A stretch of DNA of 64,000 nt from Erinaceus europaeus (GCF_950295315.1 NW_026647576.1:1-64000); one strand, 5' to 3'; numbered from the stretch's first letter, positions 11,486 through 22,932 are shown. Notes: generated from the letters alone by a model not told the origin. Numbers and translations are program-made.

Positions 11486-11754
11486 AGGAAATAAGATACT
11501 ATTCTGGTATGGAATCAGTGGCACATGAAGTGAGATATGAAAGCTTAATGCTCTTTAAGTGGTCTAATTGTGGCAGAAAACATGTTTTATATTAAAATGT
11601 GTGCTGACACTTATGTGGGTACTCAGGTGACAGTCATTCAATAAGCCAACATTCCCTCATGAATTGGTTTTTAAAAACTCTTACATTAGGTGTTAAAATT
11701 GCTACTATGATTACTCTTAAATCATAGAAATTCATCAAGTTAATACAGCACTGT

Positions 11755-11928
11755 GGACAGGGGAGACAACATAATGGTTATGCAAACAGGCTCTCATGCC
11801 TGAGGCTCCTAAGTCCCAGGTTCAGTCCCCCACACCACCATGAACCAGAGCTGAACAGTGCTCTGGTGTTTCTCTCTCTGCATCTTTCTCAAAAAGTAAA
11901 TAAATTAAAAAATAAAAAAATACAGCAC
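11755..11928 (+). repeat. tRNA-like SINE, C type
   Basis: 'acataatggttatgcaaaca', 'ggttcagtcccccacaccac', 'agctgaacagtgctctggtg', A-rich tail. Confidence 0.85.
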
Positions 11929-11942
11929 TGCAACGATAAAGT

Positions 11943-12222
11943 CTTTTTTTAAGTTTTTTTCCCTTTTGTTGATTTTTTTTATTGTTGTTGTAGTTGTTGT
12001 TGTTGTTGATGTCGTCATTGTTAGGACAGCAAGAGATGGAGAGAGGAGGGGAAGAGAGAGAGCAGGAGAGAAGGACAGACAGCTGCAGACCTGTTTCACA
12101 GCCTGTGAAGCGACTCCCCTGCAAGTGGGGAGCCAGGGGCTCGAACCAGTATCCTTATGCTGGTCCTTGCGCTTTGCACCATGTGCGCTTAACCCACTGC
12201 ACTACTGCCCCATTCCCTGATA
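11943..12222 (-). repeat. tRNA-derived SINE, A type
   Basis: Full minus copy; the head end is at about 12220, some 50 bp from the donor of the exon at 12270. Confidence 0.9.
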
Positions 12223-12269
12223 AAGTCTTAAGTAATGTTTAAAAATTAATGAGGACATTTATCTAATAC

Positions 12270-12320
12270 CTGCATCATTGGACATTCTTCCACCATCCTC
12301 TACTGCTGGTTCAATGGAAT
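12270..12320 (-). CDS. ASPH: ASPH acidic luminal exon (51 bp)
   Basis: It encodes DSIEPAVEDGGRMSNDA, aligning with human DSSEPVVEDERLHHDT. Acceptor is ctttgtag before ATTCC; donor is GCAG/gtatta. A minus-strand SINE ends about 50 bp downstream of the donor and an L1-type tail lies about 220 bp upstream, so only a small island of unique DNA surrounds the exon. Confidence 0.92.
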
Positions 12321-12539
12321 CTACAAAGAAAAAAGACAGATACTTTTGGCAAATATTAAAGAGAAAAAAAACACCAGATACTATATAAAAACACCTAAAA
12401 TTAATTCTAATCTCTAGTCAATCATGTAAGATATTAGATCATTTAATAAAATTCAAGCTTTTGAATAAAGTGGCATAATTTATTAAGTCACAAAGATCAG
12501 AAACACCAAAACTAGAACTGGTACCCAGTCTGACTCTAA

Positions 12540-12890
12540 TATATATATATATTTATTTTTATTTACAAAATGGAAACACTGACAAGACCACAGGATACAA
12601 TTCTACACAAGAGGGATACAATTCTACACAAGTCTCATCATCAGAACTCCATATCCCATCCCCTCCCCTGACAGCTTTGTTATTCTTTAACCCTCTAGGA
12701 GCATGGATGGACCCAGGGTCATTATGGGGTGCAGAAGGTGGAAGGTCTGGCTTCTGTAATTGCTCTTCCACTGAACATAGCATGTCGATCCATACTCCCA
12801 GCCTGTCTCTCTCTTTCCCTAGTGGAGTAGGGCTCTGGGGAAGCAGGGCTCCAGGACACATTGGTGAGATCGTCTGTCCAGGGCTGAATC
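12540..12890 (-). mobile_element. L1-like 3' end, minus orientation
   Basis: Shares 'gcagaaggtggaaggtctgg', 'ccatactcccagcctgtctc' and 'ctctggggaagc' with the 21.2-kb and (reversed) 24.3-kb elements. Related to the L1 tails of this genome. Confidence 0.75.
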
Positions 12891-13138
12891 TAATATTTCA
12901 TACTGCCTTATTAAATACCAGACTATTTAGTTTTGGATCCTATCTATAACAAACAAGCCCTAAATTCCAGTGAAAAACATACCTCCCCCTCATTGCTAAA
13001 TCATATTTAGAAATTTCTATTAGAATCGGTACAAAAAATAACTATCAAGAAGGTCTCTGTTCTGAAGAACAGGGAATCATCAACACAAGGTTAAAATTGA
13101 TTCAGATACTGCTTCAAAAAGAAACACAAATCACAAAC

Positions 13139-13195
13139 CTAGATTTTCCTGTGGATATACAATATCTTCCATGCCTTGAGTATAGTCCTGTGGAG
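13139..13195 (-). CDS. ASPH: ASPH acidic luminal exon (57 bp)
   Basis: It encodes APQDYTQGMEDIVYPQENL, 19 residues as in human (VSQDCNQDMEEMMSEQENP). Acceptor is atatatag before CTCCACAG; donor is CTAG/gtttgt, a weak donor at +3 to +5. Phase 1-1. The divergence from human is high for a coding exon, as elsewhere in this arm. Confidence 0.92.
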   Translation of the reverse strand, partial: LHRTILKAWKILYIHRKI

Positions 13196-13965
13196 CTATA
13201 TATTAAGAAATAACACATATTAACAAAAAAAAAAGAGACTGAAGTAGATCAAAAAAGCACAATTCCTTATGACAGAAATGTAAAATGAAATCATAATGAT
13301 ACTCAAATCACATCCATTCATGAAACAAACAGACACCAACCATATAAACTATAAAATACAAAGATGGAAAAGCAGTCCCTGTCATCAGGGACTCAATCAC
13401 AAAGTTATAGAGTCACGTTCTCTAGTTTTATGCAAATTCATATATCCAGCTAAGCAAAAAATCAGAGACAGAAACAGAGGGGGCAGAGCAGAGGAGGTTT
13501 CTTCCCCTCCACTAAGCAAGCATTTGTGCAGGGTGAGTTTTAGTAAGGACATTGACATTCCCCAGCACCACTACCTGAATTCAGTATGTGAGTATTCTCA
13601 GACTGCAACAGCTTAGAGATGCAAGGTAGGCCCCAAACATCAGTCAACAGTATCATGTGATTCTCAAGCACAGAAACAGAGTATCCCAACAATGAAAGAA
13701 AAACAGAAAAACCTAAGTTTCCTAAAGAAAACAATAACGGTATATCCAATGTGGTGAGAGCTCTGGAAATGTGTAATCTGTGACAACCCACAATTTTGAA
13801 CTAGTAATGATTTTAAGACAAAATAAAATAAAATGAAAATGCTACTATATTTAAATACTAGAAGTAGCACAAACATTACATTTGCAAAGATATATCTTCT
13901 CCACGATGTCACAGTTGTTAGTCAGTCATATGTTATGAAATATAACACTGTTATAAAATATAATA

Positions 13966-14232
13966 GGGAGTTGGGCGGTAGCACAGTGGGTTAAGTGCAT
14001 GTGGCGCAAAGCGCAAGGGCAGGTGGTGTGAGGATCCCGGTTCGAGTCTCCGGCTCCCCACCTGCAAGGTGAAGCAGGTCTGCAAGTGTCTATCTTTCTC
14101 CCCTCGCCCCCGTCTTCCCCTCCTCTCTCCATTCTCTCTGCCCTAACAACGAGGACATCAATAACAACAATAACTACAACAACAACAACAAAAAGGGTAA
14201 CAAAAGGGAAAATAAGTATTTTTTTAAAAAAG
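13966..14232 (+). repeat. tRNA-derived SINE, A type (left arm of an inverted pair)
   Basis: Head gggagttgggcggtagcaca through (AAC)n and GGGAAAATAAG. It is opposite in orientation to 14387-14678 and separated from it by the exon 14286-14318. Confidence 0.92.
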
Positions 14233-14285
14233 TAATAATAGATCATAGTCAATTTCTCATTAATTCTTTATAATTAAAGTCTTAC

Positions 14286-14318
14286 CTGTGTCTTCTACAT
14301 GGTAACTATCTTCAGCTT
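14286..14318 (-). CDS. ASPH: ASPH acidic micro-exon EAEDSYHVEDT (33 bp)
   Basis: It encodes EAEDSYHVEDT, against human ETEHSYHVEET. Acceptor is tcccag before AAGCTGAAG; donor is ACAG/gtaaga. It sits between a plus-strand SINE ending near 14230 and a minus-strand SINE starting at 14387, so an inverted repeat brackets it at about 60 bp on each side. Phase 1-1. Confidence 0.93.
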
Positions 14319-14373
14319 CTGGGAAAAGAACATGAAATCAATATTACTACTTTTATAAAACAGATCTATACTT

Positions 14374-14691
14374 AGCATTGCTTTTAAAAAATTTTTTTAA
14401 TATTTTATTTTATTTATTTATAACCTTTTGTTGCCCTTGTTGTTTTATTGTTGTAGTTATTATTGATGTCGTTGTTGTTGGATAGGACAGAGAGAAATGG
14501 AGAGAGGAGGGGAAGACAGAGAAGGGGAGAGAAAGACAGACACCTGCAGACCTGCTTCACCGCCTGTGAAGGGACCTGCCTGCAGGTGGGGAGCCGGGGG
14601 CTTGAACTGGGATTCTGACGCTGGTCCTTGAGCTTAGCACCACCTGCGCTTAACCCGTTGTGCTACAGCCCGACTCCCAGCATTGCTTTTA
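14374..14691 (-). repeat. tRNA-derived SINE, A type, with 13-bp target-site duplication (right arm of an inverted pair)
   Basis: The insert 14387-14678 is flanked by AGCATTGCTTTTA at 14374-14386 and 14679-14691. Confidence 0.92.
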
Positions 14692-14854
14692 TCTGGAAAG
14701 CAAATCATCATTAAAACAAACTACCAATTAAATGCTTGCTAAGCACTTTTACCTCTTACAAATGTCTCACACACATTCTCTTATTTGATCCAGTTAACAG
14801 CTTTAAGATTGACAGACTTTCTAAGTTGGACTGGAGAGGGTATTTCATAAAGAA

Positions 14855-15105
14855 CAGGGGCTTAGTGGTGGCACACCAGGTAGAGTGCACATATTACCTT
14901 GTGTGAGGACCCAGATTTAAGCCCCCTGCTCCCTAGGAAAGGGATGGGGGGTAGTTTTATGAGTGGTGGAACAGGGTCCCAGATATCTCTCCTCTCATCT
15001 TCACTACCCCTCTTTACTGCTCTCTGTTTGACCCTCTATCAAAAAAGAAAGAAAAATCACACTGGCACTAAAGCCCCAGTAATAGCAAATTAAATAATTA
15101 AGTAA
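14855..15105 (+). repeat. tRNA-derived SINE, B type, diverged
   Basis: Head 'ggggcttagtggtggcacac', box-B-like 'atttaagccccctgctccc', A-rich end. Confidence 0.8.
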
Positions 15106-15424
15106 GAAAAAAATACAAAGAAAATGATAGTGACAAAGGTCTAGGAAAGGAGATGATTTCTTATGCAGTCTGCATTCCACCATGTGTTCTAGTTTCTAGA
15201 TCTACTCTTCCATATTCTAGAGCAAAAGGGCATTGTCTATAGATGGGGGAACAAAAGGAAGAAAAGAGAAGCCTTCATCGGTGTGGAATATAGAAAGGCA
15301 AATGTACTGAAAACTTCTCTCCCACACCTCCTACACCATGTGATGGTTCTCACTGCTATGATGCTTGCTAACTGAACTGCTAGATGAACTACAAACATTT
15401 TGAGTTTCTTTGGACCTTTTTTTT

Positions 15425-15725
15425 TCTTTCTTTCTTTTTTTAATTTATTTACTTACTCCCTTTTGTTGCCCTAGTTTTATCTTGTAGCTATTATTGTTGT
15501 TGTTATTGATGGTGTCATTGTTGGATAGGACAGAGAGAAATGGAGAGAGGAGGGGAAGACAGAGACAGGGAGAGAAAGACAGACACCTGCAGACCTGCTT
15601 CACTGCCTGTGAAGCGACTCCCTTGCAGGTGGGGAGCCGGAGGCTCGAACCAGGATCCTTACGCCACCTGTCCTTGTGCTTTGCGCCACCTGTGCTTAAC
15701 CCACTGGGCTACCGCTCGACTACCC
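15425..15725 (-). repeat. tRNA-derived SINE, A type
   Basis: Full minus copy, ending in the complement head near 15720. Confidence 0.9.
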
Positions 15726-15986
15726 CCTTGTCTTTTCTTTTCTTTTTACCAGTTATATTCTTTAGATGTTTAATAAGCAGCTTTTAAGTTGGGCTAATGA
15801 AGTATCTTCCTGAGGTTAAATTTCTTTCAGGGGAAGCTGCTGACTTGTTTTTTTTTTAACAAATAGCACTCTAGGTGGAAAAGAAGAACAAAAATAATGT
15901 GGGAAAGCAATTCACTTATTTTCTACATGAAATTCATATAATCTGAGTTTATCTCAAAGTATTTTGAGTCCAAATTGAGGCATTAG

Positions 15987-16168
15987 CGGCCAGCTGGTGG
16001 TGTGCCCACATATCACCATGCACAGGGACCCTGGTTCAGGTTCCTGTTCCCCCCCACACACGAGGGGTACTTCACAAGTGGTGAGGCAAGTCTGCGGGTG
16101 TTTCTCTCCCTACCTCTCTCCCTCCCCTCTCCATTTCTCTCTATCCTGTCAAATAAAATAGCATGGAA

Positions 16169-16236
<68 letters not shown>

Positions 16237-16320
16237 AAAGAGGCCACTAGGAATGCTGAATTCATAGTGCTGGCACCAACACCCAGCAATAACTCTGCTG
16301 GCAATAAAAAAAATAAGTAA
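15987..16320 (+). repeat. tRNA-derived SINE with (GAAA)n expansion
   Basis: Head ggccagctggtggtgtgccc. A (GAAA)n run of about 70 bp at 16167-16240 interrupts it before 'gctggcaccaacacccagca' and the tail. Confidence 0.88.
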
Positions 16321-16494
16321 AAACATATTTTTTAAAAAATCACTAAGGTGAGACATGAAATATTTTAAGAAGAAGAACCATCTAAATTAGGTTTTTTGCT
16401 TTATTACCTTGAAGAAAATTAGCATTATCTATTGAACAATGCAGTGAATGAAAAAAAGTTTCTGCAAATTTCCCTCATTCCCAGGATTTTTTTT

Positions 16495-16797
16495 TTTTTT
16501 GCATGTTTTGTTTTTTGTCTCCAGGGTTATCACAGGGGCTCAGTGCCAGCACTACAAATCCAGTACTCCTGGTGGTCACCCTCCCCACCCCCCCATTGGA
16601 TAGGATAGAGAGAAACTGAGAGAGGATGGGGGAGATAATGGTGGAGAGAAAGAGACACACCTGCAGACCTGCTTTACCACTTGTAAAGCAACTCCCCTGC
16701 AGGTGGGGAGCTGAGGGCTTGAACTGGGATCCTTGTACAGGTCCTTTATGCTTCCTACTGCGTGATTAACCCGGTGAGCTACTGCCTGGCCTTCATT
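16495..16797 (-). repeat. tRNA-derived SINE, long A-type variant
   Basis: 'tctccagggttatcacaggg' at left, complement head at right near 16790. Confidence 0.88.
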
Positions 16798-17164
16798 AGG
16801 GTGTCTTTGTGTCCAAAAGGTGGATAGCGCTAAGACTCAGATACATTTCACCTGGAAACAGCCATCAGAAGCTGAAAGGTGCAAGAAAACCTTTGAGGAG
16901 ATCAGAGGATCACAGTCCTAACATCTTAAATTGAGACTGTCATCCCTACTAACTACGAGAAAATAAATACATTTCTGTTATTAAACGTTTCTTATCATGT
17001 GTTATGCTAGCTTTAGGGGACGAGTTCAGGCTTTAAGCAAGGAATCTTAGTATGTTATAGGTTCAATTTTGGGAAGAGCCATAAACCTTAGTATTAATAG
17101 TTTAAAAACAATTGTCTGCAGGCAGTTGCTATAGATCCCAGTATCCTCACACTAAAGGGAAGGG

Positions 17165-17337
17165 TTTACAGGGTGAGATAAGAATGCCTGAACTGCATGG
17201 GAGATAGGAGTAGTTGTACAAAGGACTTCCATATCAGAGGCATCATGAAGCCCAGGTTCAATCTCAGCAAACAGTGTAAGCCAGAGTTGCGCAGTGCTCT
17301 GGTTAAAAAGAAATAAATAAAACTAAATAAATAAATA
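17165..17337 (+). repeat. tRNA-like SINE, C type, diverged
   Basis: 'caggttcaatctcagcaaac', 'gagttgcgcagtgctctggt' and tail AAATAAATAAATAG. Confidence 0.75.
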
Positions 17338-17815
17338 GGTATTTTTCCAGGAATACCTGGGGGTTTCAACAATGGTTCTCCTTCAATGGCAAGCATCATA
17401 TCCACCACAGTTACTACCTAGAGGTACAGTAGACAGTCTCCTAGTCTGCCTATACTTAATCTTATCAATTAGCTCACCCTGTCCCCTTCTGAAGTAAGTT
17501 GCTAACTCCCCTATCTTGTGGAATACTCATGACTACGAAGCTACTCTCCATTGAACCTGCCTATTTTTTATCCTACCCGGTGAGCTGTGCAATCTGATAG
17601 TTACTTAGGATAATTATTCCAGCCTACTAATGCCAGTTGTACTTCATACTGTTTTTCATGATGTAATTAAATGTTATTAAAAACCAGTGGAACACTCTGA
17701 AAATAAAATGCCTTGTTTCTTTCAAATCTACATTTACTATTTCAGAAAGACCAAACAAATTCACCTATTAAAGGTGAGCTATTTGAATATGGAAGATTAA
17801 GTATTAAAAAAAATG
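17338..17815. other. Unique intronic sequence
   Basis: Nothing recognisable; no exon-like open frame with splice sites. Confidence 0.55.
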
Positions 17816-17817
17816 AA

Positions 17818-17960
17818 AAAGACTGGAGAGATAGCATAATGGTTTTGAAACAAGGCTTTCATGGCTGGGGCTCAATCCCCAGCACTACCATAAGCCTGAG
17901 CTGAGCAGTGCTCGGTTCTATCTCTCATTCTCTTTTTCTCCCCGTATGTCTTTAAATATA
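17818..17960 (+). repeat. tRNA-like SINE, C type
   Basis: 'ctggagagatagcataatgg', 'gggctcaatccccagcacta', 'agctgagcagtgctcggttc'. Confidence 0.85.
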
Positions 17961-17969
17961 TATATATAT

Positions 17970-18478
17970 TCACGCAAGGACTGGCGTTAAGGATCCTGGT
18001 TCAAGCCCCCGGCTCCCCACCTGCAGGAGAGTCGCTTCACAGGTGGTGAAGCAGGTCTGCAGGTGTCTCTCTTTCTCTCCCCCTCTCTGTCTTCCCCTCC
18101 TCTCTCCATTTTTCTCTGTCCTATCCAACAACAACAACAATAACTACAACAAGGGCAACAAAAAGGGAATAAATAAATTTTTTTAAAAATGGGAGTCGCG
18201 CGGTAGCACAGCAGGTTAAGCATACGTGGCGCATAGCACAAGGACCGTCTTAAGGATCCCGGTTCGAGCTCCCGGCTCCTCACCTGCAGGGGAGTCGCTT
18301 CACAAGCGGTGAAGCAGGTCTGCAGGTGTCTATCTTTCTCTCCTCCTCTCTGTCTTCCCTTCCTCTCTCCATTTCTCTCTGTCCTATCCAACAACGACGA
18401 CATCAATAATAACTACAGCAATAAGACAACAAGGACAACAAAAGGGAATAAATAAATAAATATAAAAAAATTTTTAAA
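17970..18478 (+). repeat. Two A-type SINEs in tandem, first one head-truncated
   Basis: 17970-18186 lacks its head and ends AATAAATTTTTTTAAAA. 18190-18478 is a complete copy beginning gggagtcgcgcggtagcaca. Same orientation, tail to head. Confidence 0.9.
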
Positions 18479-18647
18479 GGAAATGATGCCTGATTTCAGG
18501 ATAAGCATTTAAAAATTCAATATACTAATTTTTTTTAATTACAGAGACAAGTATTAATTCTAAAGGTGTTGAAGAAAATATTCAATTCTTAGATATAGAC
18601 ATTCCCTTTTTGTATTCCATTCTGAAAGTTCTGAAAATGGAGTCTAC

Positions 18648-18770
18648 CTTCATGAAATGTTCCAGTTTCTAAGGTCTCAAATCTATCATCTGTATCACTT
18701 CCTTCCATGAAACTGTCTTCTAGTTGCAGTTCTTCCGTTGGTCCATCCTCTTCTTGTTGCAGTTGTTTCC
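18648..18770 (-). CDS. ASPH: ASPH acidic luminal exon with DDRFETLE (123 bp)
   Basis: The exon starts GKQLQQEEDGPTEELQLEDS and ends with TDDRFETLETGTFHE. The DDRFETLE core and the DLQQEDGPTGE-like start match the human luminal domain, at 41 residues here versus about 43 in human from memory. Acceptor is ttatcattcaag before GGAAAC; donor is GAAG/gtagac. It is strongly acidic, consistent with low-affinity calcium binding in the ER lumen. Confidence 0.93.
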
Positions 18771-18799
18771 CTTGAATGATAACGGTCAAAGTGACACAT

Positions 18800-20225
18800 A
18801 TCTATACCAGATCTAAAACAGATACCTAAGACCCTTTTTCCAAGGGCTAACACATAACCCTGTGTGGGGCTGAGGGTTCCCTGCACACGGTAACGCCTAC
18901 TCGGAAGCTCTGTTCTTGGTCCGCTCAAGTGCACATGGCATACTACTGCACTGAGATAGCTTCAGGGCTGTGAAGCCTCTCTTTTTAGCAGAAAGAGTTG
19001 ATCTGGACTGGTGAAGTCCTGGAAACAGCCAAAAAGAAAAGAGGAGAGGAGAGGAGAGGATGGAAGGGAAGGGGAGGACAGGGGACGGGAGAGGAGGAGA
19101 GGGTAGGGGAGGGGAAATAAAGGTACTTACCCTAAACAGTGTTATCGCAATCAAAATATTTGGATCCTGGTTCATCTTAAATATACGGGTGTTATAACCA
19201 CTGCCATGATCACAGTAATATTACTATTTCCACCGATGCCGTAGTATTCCCCCAAATGGCAGGGAAACTTTCTTAGTTTCTTTACTTTTAGAACTTCATA
19301 TTAATATAGTTAGGTGTTACTGAATTCTGTAGCTATAACTCTCTGCTTTTTAGTCTCTTCATCATGGGAAGTTACAGTGTTTCTCCTTATTTGGGATTTT
19401 TTGCTACTTAGTGCAAATGATCTTCACCATCAATTTTATCACTCTCTTCTCAACACATTCTTCTTTCTTTACTCTCATCTGACACATCACAGTCATATGG
19501 CTTTTACAGAAGCGGGATTTAGCATTATCAACAAGCACTACTCAGTGGAAACTTCCTCTTTTCAGTACGAAGCCCAACTGAAGACTGTCTACTTACCTTT
19601 CGTCTCCACTGCTCAGTCAGTGCCGACCCGATATGAAGGAGTTTCCTGAGGGTTCACTGAACTCTGGCATTGCCAGGCTGTATGCAGCCATGACACCACC
19701 CTCGGAGACAAGCATTATCACCCCACTTAGAAAGATGAGGAATCTGAGAAGTTTTGCTAAAGTCACACAACTAATCAATGGTAGCCAGTGGGTCTGAACC
19801 CAGTAGCAGCATACAGAATGACAGGGCAAGGAGGTTGCTCGAGAGGTGGCAGCCAGGGTGGCAATGTTTGATGTGAAGAGATATGAAAAATTAGGACAAG
19901 CACAGATACAAGCAGAAGCTATCCTGAGAGTAAGCCCTATGTAGAGAGAGGCTTAGGGATCTCAAGGAAAAGGGAGATGGCAGTTGGGCTAAAGAAAAGT
20001 GGGCTAGGCCTCATGAAGCACAAGATACAGAGGAAAAGGGAAAGAGAGACCCAACTAGATGTTATTATAGTGCTTGTGGCAAGAAGCAACAGTGACAGTT
20101 GCCAAACTGGACAGTGTGGAAAAGCATTGGAAGTAAAACTGTTTTTGTTGTTGATGTTGTTGTTTGGGTTTTGTTCTTTCTCTCTTTCCTTTTTTAAGAT
20201 AGACAAAGAGACACAGAGAGAAATC
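18800..20225. other. Mostly unique intronic sequence with a polypurine tract
   Basis: The tract at 19027-19121 is nearly pure purine (GGAGA and GGGGA repeats). The minus strand has a strong donor-like gtaagt at about 19123-19128 without a convincing acceptor. No other structure was seen. Confidence 0.55.
19027..19121 (+). repeat. Polypurine tract with G-runs
   Basis: About 95 bp with almost no pyrimidine. The section from about 19065 to 19089 has four runs of three or four G, compatible with G-quadruplex or triplex formation. Confidence 0.85.
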
Positions 20226-20229
20226 ACAA

Positions 20230-20385
20230 CTTGGAGCAGGGTGGTGGCGCACCGGGTTAAGCGCACATAGTTCAAAGTGCAAGGACCCACACACAAGGAT
20301 ACTGGCTTCCAGCCCCCTGGCTCCCCACCTGCACTGGGGTCGTCACTTCACAAGCGGTGAAGCAGGTCTGCAGGTGTCTCACTTC
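20230..20385 (+). repeat. tRNA-derived SINE, tail-truncated
   Basis: Head ttggagcagggtggtggcgc through 'gaagcaggtctgcaggtgtc', then unrelated sequence. Confidence 0.8.
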
Positions 20386-20389
20386 ACAG

Positions 20390-21135
20390 TTTCCTTCAGT
20401 GTGCTGAGGATTGGCTCTAAACTGATTCACACACATGGCAAAGCAGCACACTCCCTAAGTGAGCTAGTGATATTTTGCTAGCCCTGAAGGTAAAATTAGA
20501 TATGAGAGGAAAAGTAGAACGAGAAACCAAGAAAACTCTGGGAAAATGCCAAAGCTTTCTGTTTAGGCACTTAAGTAGATAAAGACCAGTGACTAAAATA
20601 GGGAAAAGTGGAGTTTAGATTAAAAATAAAATGGCAGAGGTTGGCAGCTGTGAAATGAGAAGTAAAAAGGATTTCTTAAGACAAGCACAACCCACGAGAT
20701 AAGCAAACGTTGACAGGTATAGTCAGATCACCCTGAGGTTTAGATAAGAGGTCAAGGTTGTAGATATATTTTCAGTAGCATATAAATAATAAAGCCAAAG
20801 CCTATACATGTGATTTTTCTAAGGAGTAAGTGTTGGTCAACAGAACAGTTTTAAGATGAAGACTTATGGAATTTATATACAGGTGCTAGACTTCCTTCTT
20901 CCTTCTGTCTGGCTTCCTACAGCCACTTTAATGTCTAACCTGCTTTTCTACAATTTTTCCTTTCCCCTCTTGGTTCAACTTAGTCTGAATAACCAACCTG
21001 ACTTGCCTGGGCTGTAGTCAGACCCCACCATCTGGTCTAGCCTACTGCACACTCCCTCCAGCTCACTCTTCATGTTTACTCAGTGTACAATACTGCTTAA
21101 TACCTCCTGTGGTCTCAAATATTCTTACTCTTAAG
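20390..21135. other. Unique intronic sequence
   Basis: Nothing recognisable beyond ordinary intron. Confidence 0.55.
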
Positions 21136-21770
21136 TAAAAGTTCATTTTTTTGTTATTTTTTTATTTAATAAAGTATTAATTAACAAAACCATAGGGTAG
21201 GAGGGGTACAATTCCACACAATTCCCACCACCCAATCTCCATATCCCACCCCCTCCCCTGATAGCTTTCCCATTCTCTATCCCTCTGAGAGCATGGACCC
21301 AGGGTCATTGTGGGTTGCAGAAGGTGGAAGGTCTGGCTTCTGTAATTGCTTCCCTGCTGAACACGGGCATTGACTGGTCGGTCCATACTCCCAGTCTGCC
21401 TCTCTCTTTCCCTAGTAGGGTGGGTCTCTGGGGAAGCGGAGCTCCAGGACCCAAGGACTCCATAACACCCAACCAAAAAGAGGTATGTACTCCTATGTTC
21501 ATAGCAGCACAATTCATAATAGCTAAAACCTGGAAGCAACCCAGGTGCCCAACAACAGATGAGTGGCTGAGAAAGTTGTGGTATATACACAGAATGGAAT
21601 ACTATGCAGCTATCAAGAACAATGAACCCACCTTCTCTGACCCATCTTGGACGGAGCTAGAAGGAATTATGTTAAGTGAGCTAAGTCAGAAAGATAAAGA
21701 TGAGTATGGGATGATCCCACTCATCAACAGAAGTTGAGGAAGAAGATCTGAAAGGGAAACTAAAAGTTCA
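21136..21770 (-). mobile_element. Inverted (twin-primed) L1 insertion with 10-bp target-site duplication
   Basis: Perfect repeats TAAAAGTTCA flank the insert (21136-21145 and 21761-21770). Left of about 21450 lies an L1-type 3' end on the minus strand, with its T-rich tail at 21146-21175. Right of it lies an ORF2 3'-end segment on the plus strand that matches 7490-7750. One insertion with an internal inversion explains both parts. Confidence 0.88.
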
Positions 21771-21829
21771 CTTTCTATCATACTCTTCACTTATGCATGC
21801 CACGTGCCAGTCATGCTGAACTACTTTCA

Positions 21830-22210
21830 GATCCCCTTTTCTCTTCTTTTTTCCTAATTTACAAAATTACAAGATAACAGGGGGACAAGTCCACGCCATT
21901 CCCACTGCCAGAGTTCTAAATCCCCAATCCCTCCATTGTAAGGTACAGCAATTCTCCCAAGGTGCAGATATGGGTTAACTATTATTTATGCAACTGTCTG
22001 TCTAGAGTTTTATCTATTTGCCCATTGTTTTTATGGTCCCGTCTTCTGCATTCTGAGTCACACATATACCTGAAACTACATCCAAATGTCCCTCCATTTT
22101 TTCCTCTTCTCTTTCCAGGTCCTGTTGGAGCTAGAGTTCAGAGTCCTCTGGTCATCTTTCCCCTATCATTTCAGACCCTCTTTTCTTCTGGACTTTTATA
22201 GATGCTGTCC
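21830..22210 (-). mobile_element. L1-like 3' end, minus orientation
   Basis: On the minus strand it contains 'cagtgggaatggcgtggact' and 'acccatatctgcaccttggg', the same family as 2405-2605 and 59480-59595. Confidence 0.7.
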
Positions 22211-22695
22211 CCTTTCCTTTAAACACTCCACTAACAATTTGCGTGGGAAAGCTCTAAAACATTCTTCAGTATCAACCAAAATAACACATTGTTCAGAAAG
22301 TCTGCTCTCCTCCAGGTCTGGGTACATGCCTCAAAGTACTAATGCCAGCTTTGAGCACGACCGCACTTATGACAATGAAATCCCTTATCCTTTTGGACTG
22401 CATCATCCTTGTGTTAGGCTAAAGTTAAAACAAAATGCTATTCGAGGGGAAACCTACACTTGTTTAAAGAAGCAGATGTATGCTCAGGTGAAGCCGGTTA
22501 CATAGTGGAGAAGAACATGGAAATGAGAAGACACAGGCTGTTATACCCTAAAAGCCGTCGGCTACAGCCTACAACTGAAGCAACACTGGGCTCTCTGACA
22601 GGATATATGTAGGAGGAGCTGGATGAGATGTTTCTTTACATTTAACTCCAAATAACCTAAAAAAAACTTAAGAGCCCAATAAATATTAGGGAATT
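22211..22695. other. Unique intronic sequence
   Basis: A plus-strand open frame runs in from the adjoining repeat, but it has no domain that I recognise and no splice context. Treated as non-coding. Confidence 0.5.
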
Positions 22696-22697
22696 GG

Positions 22698-22892
22698 GGC
22701 CAGGCAGTGGCACACTTGGTTGAATGCATATGTTGCAACACACAAGGAACCTGGCTCGAGCCTCCAGTCTGCACCTATAGAAAGGAGCAACACAAGCCAG
22801 GAAGCAGTGCCGCAGATGCCTCTCTCTCCCTCTCTCCTCTCCCTCTCTCAACTACTGTCTTATCAAATAAATAAAATAAATAAATAAATATC
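22698..22892 (+). repeat. tRNA-derived SINE, B type
   Basis: Head ggggccaggcagtggcacac, tail AAATAAATAAAATAAATAAA. Confidence 0.88.
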
Positions 22893-22932
22893 GGGTTGTT
22901 GTAAAGTCATGACACATTTTTGCGTAGAAGAA
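22893..22932 (+). mobile_element. Fragment of a mariner-like MITE
   Basis: 'gggttgttgtaaagtcatga' and 'catttttgcgtagaa' match one end of the palindromic element at 58036-58113. Only one end is present. Confidence 0.6.

Noticed and set aside
21315..21737. 140-residue plus-strand open frame
   Set aside because: It crosses the inversion joint of a twin-primed L1; its second half is ORF2 C-terminus.
22086..22505. 139-residue plus-strand open frame
   Set aside because: The first part lies in an L1-like tail. The rest has no recognisable domain and no splice signals.
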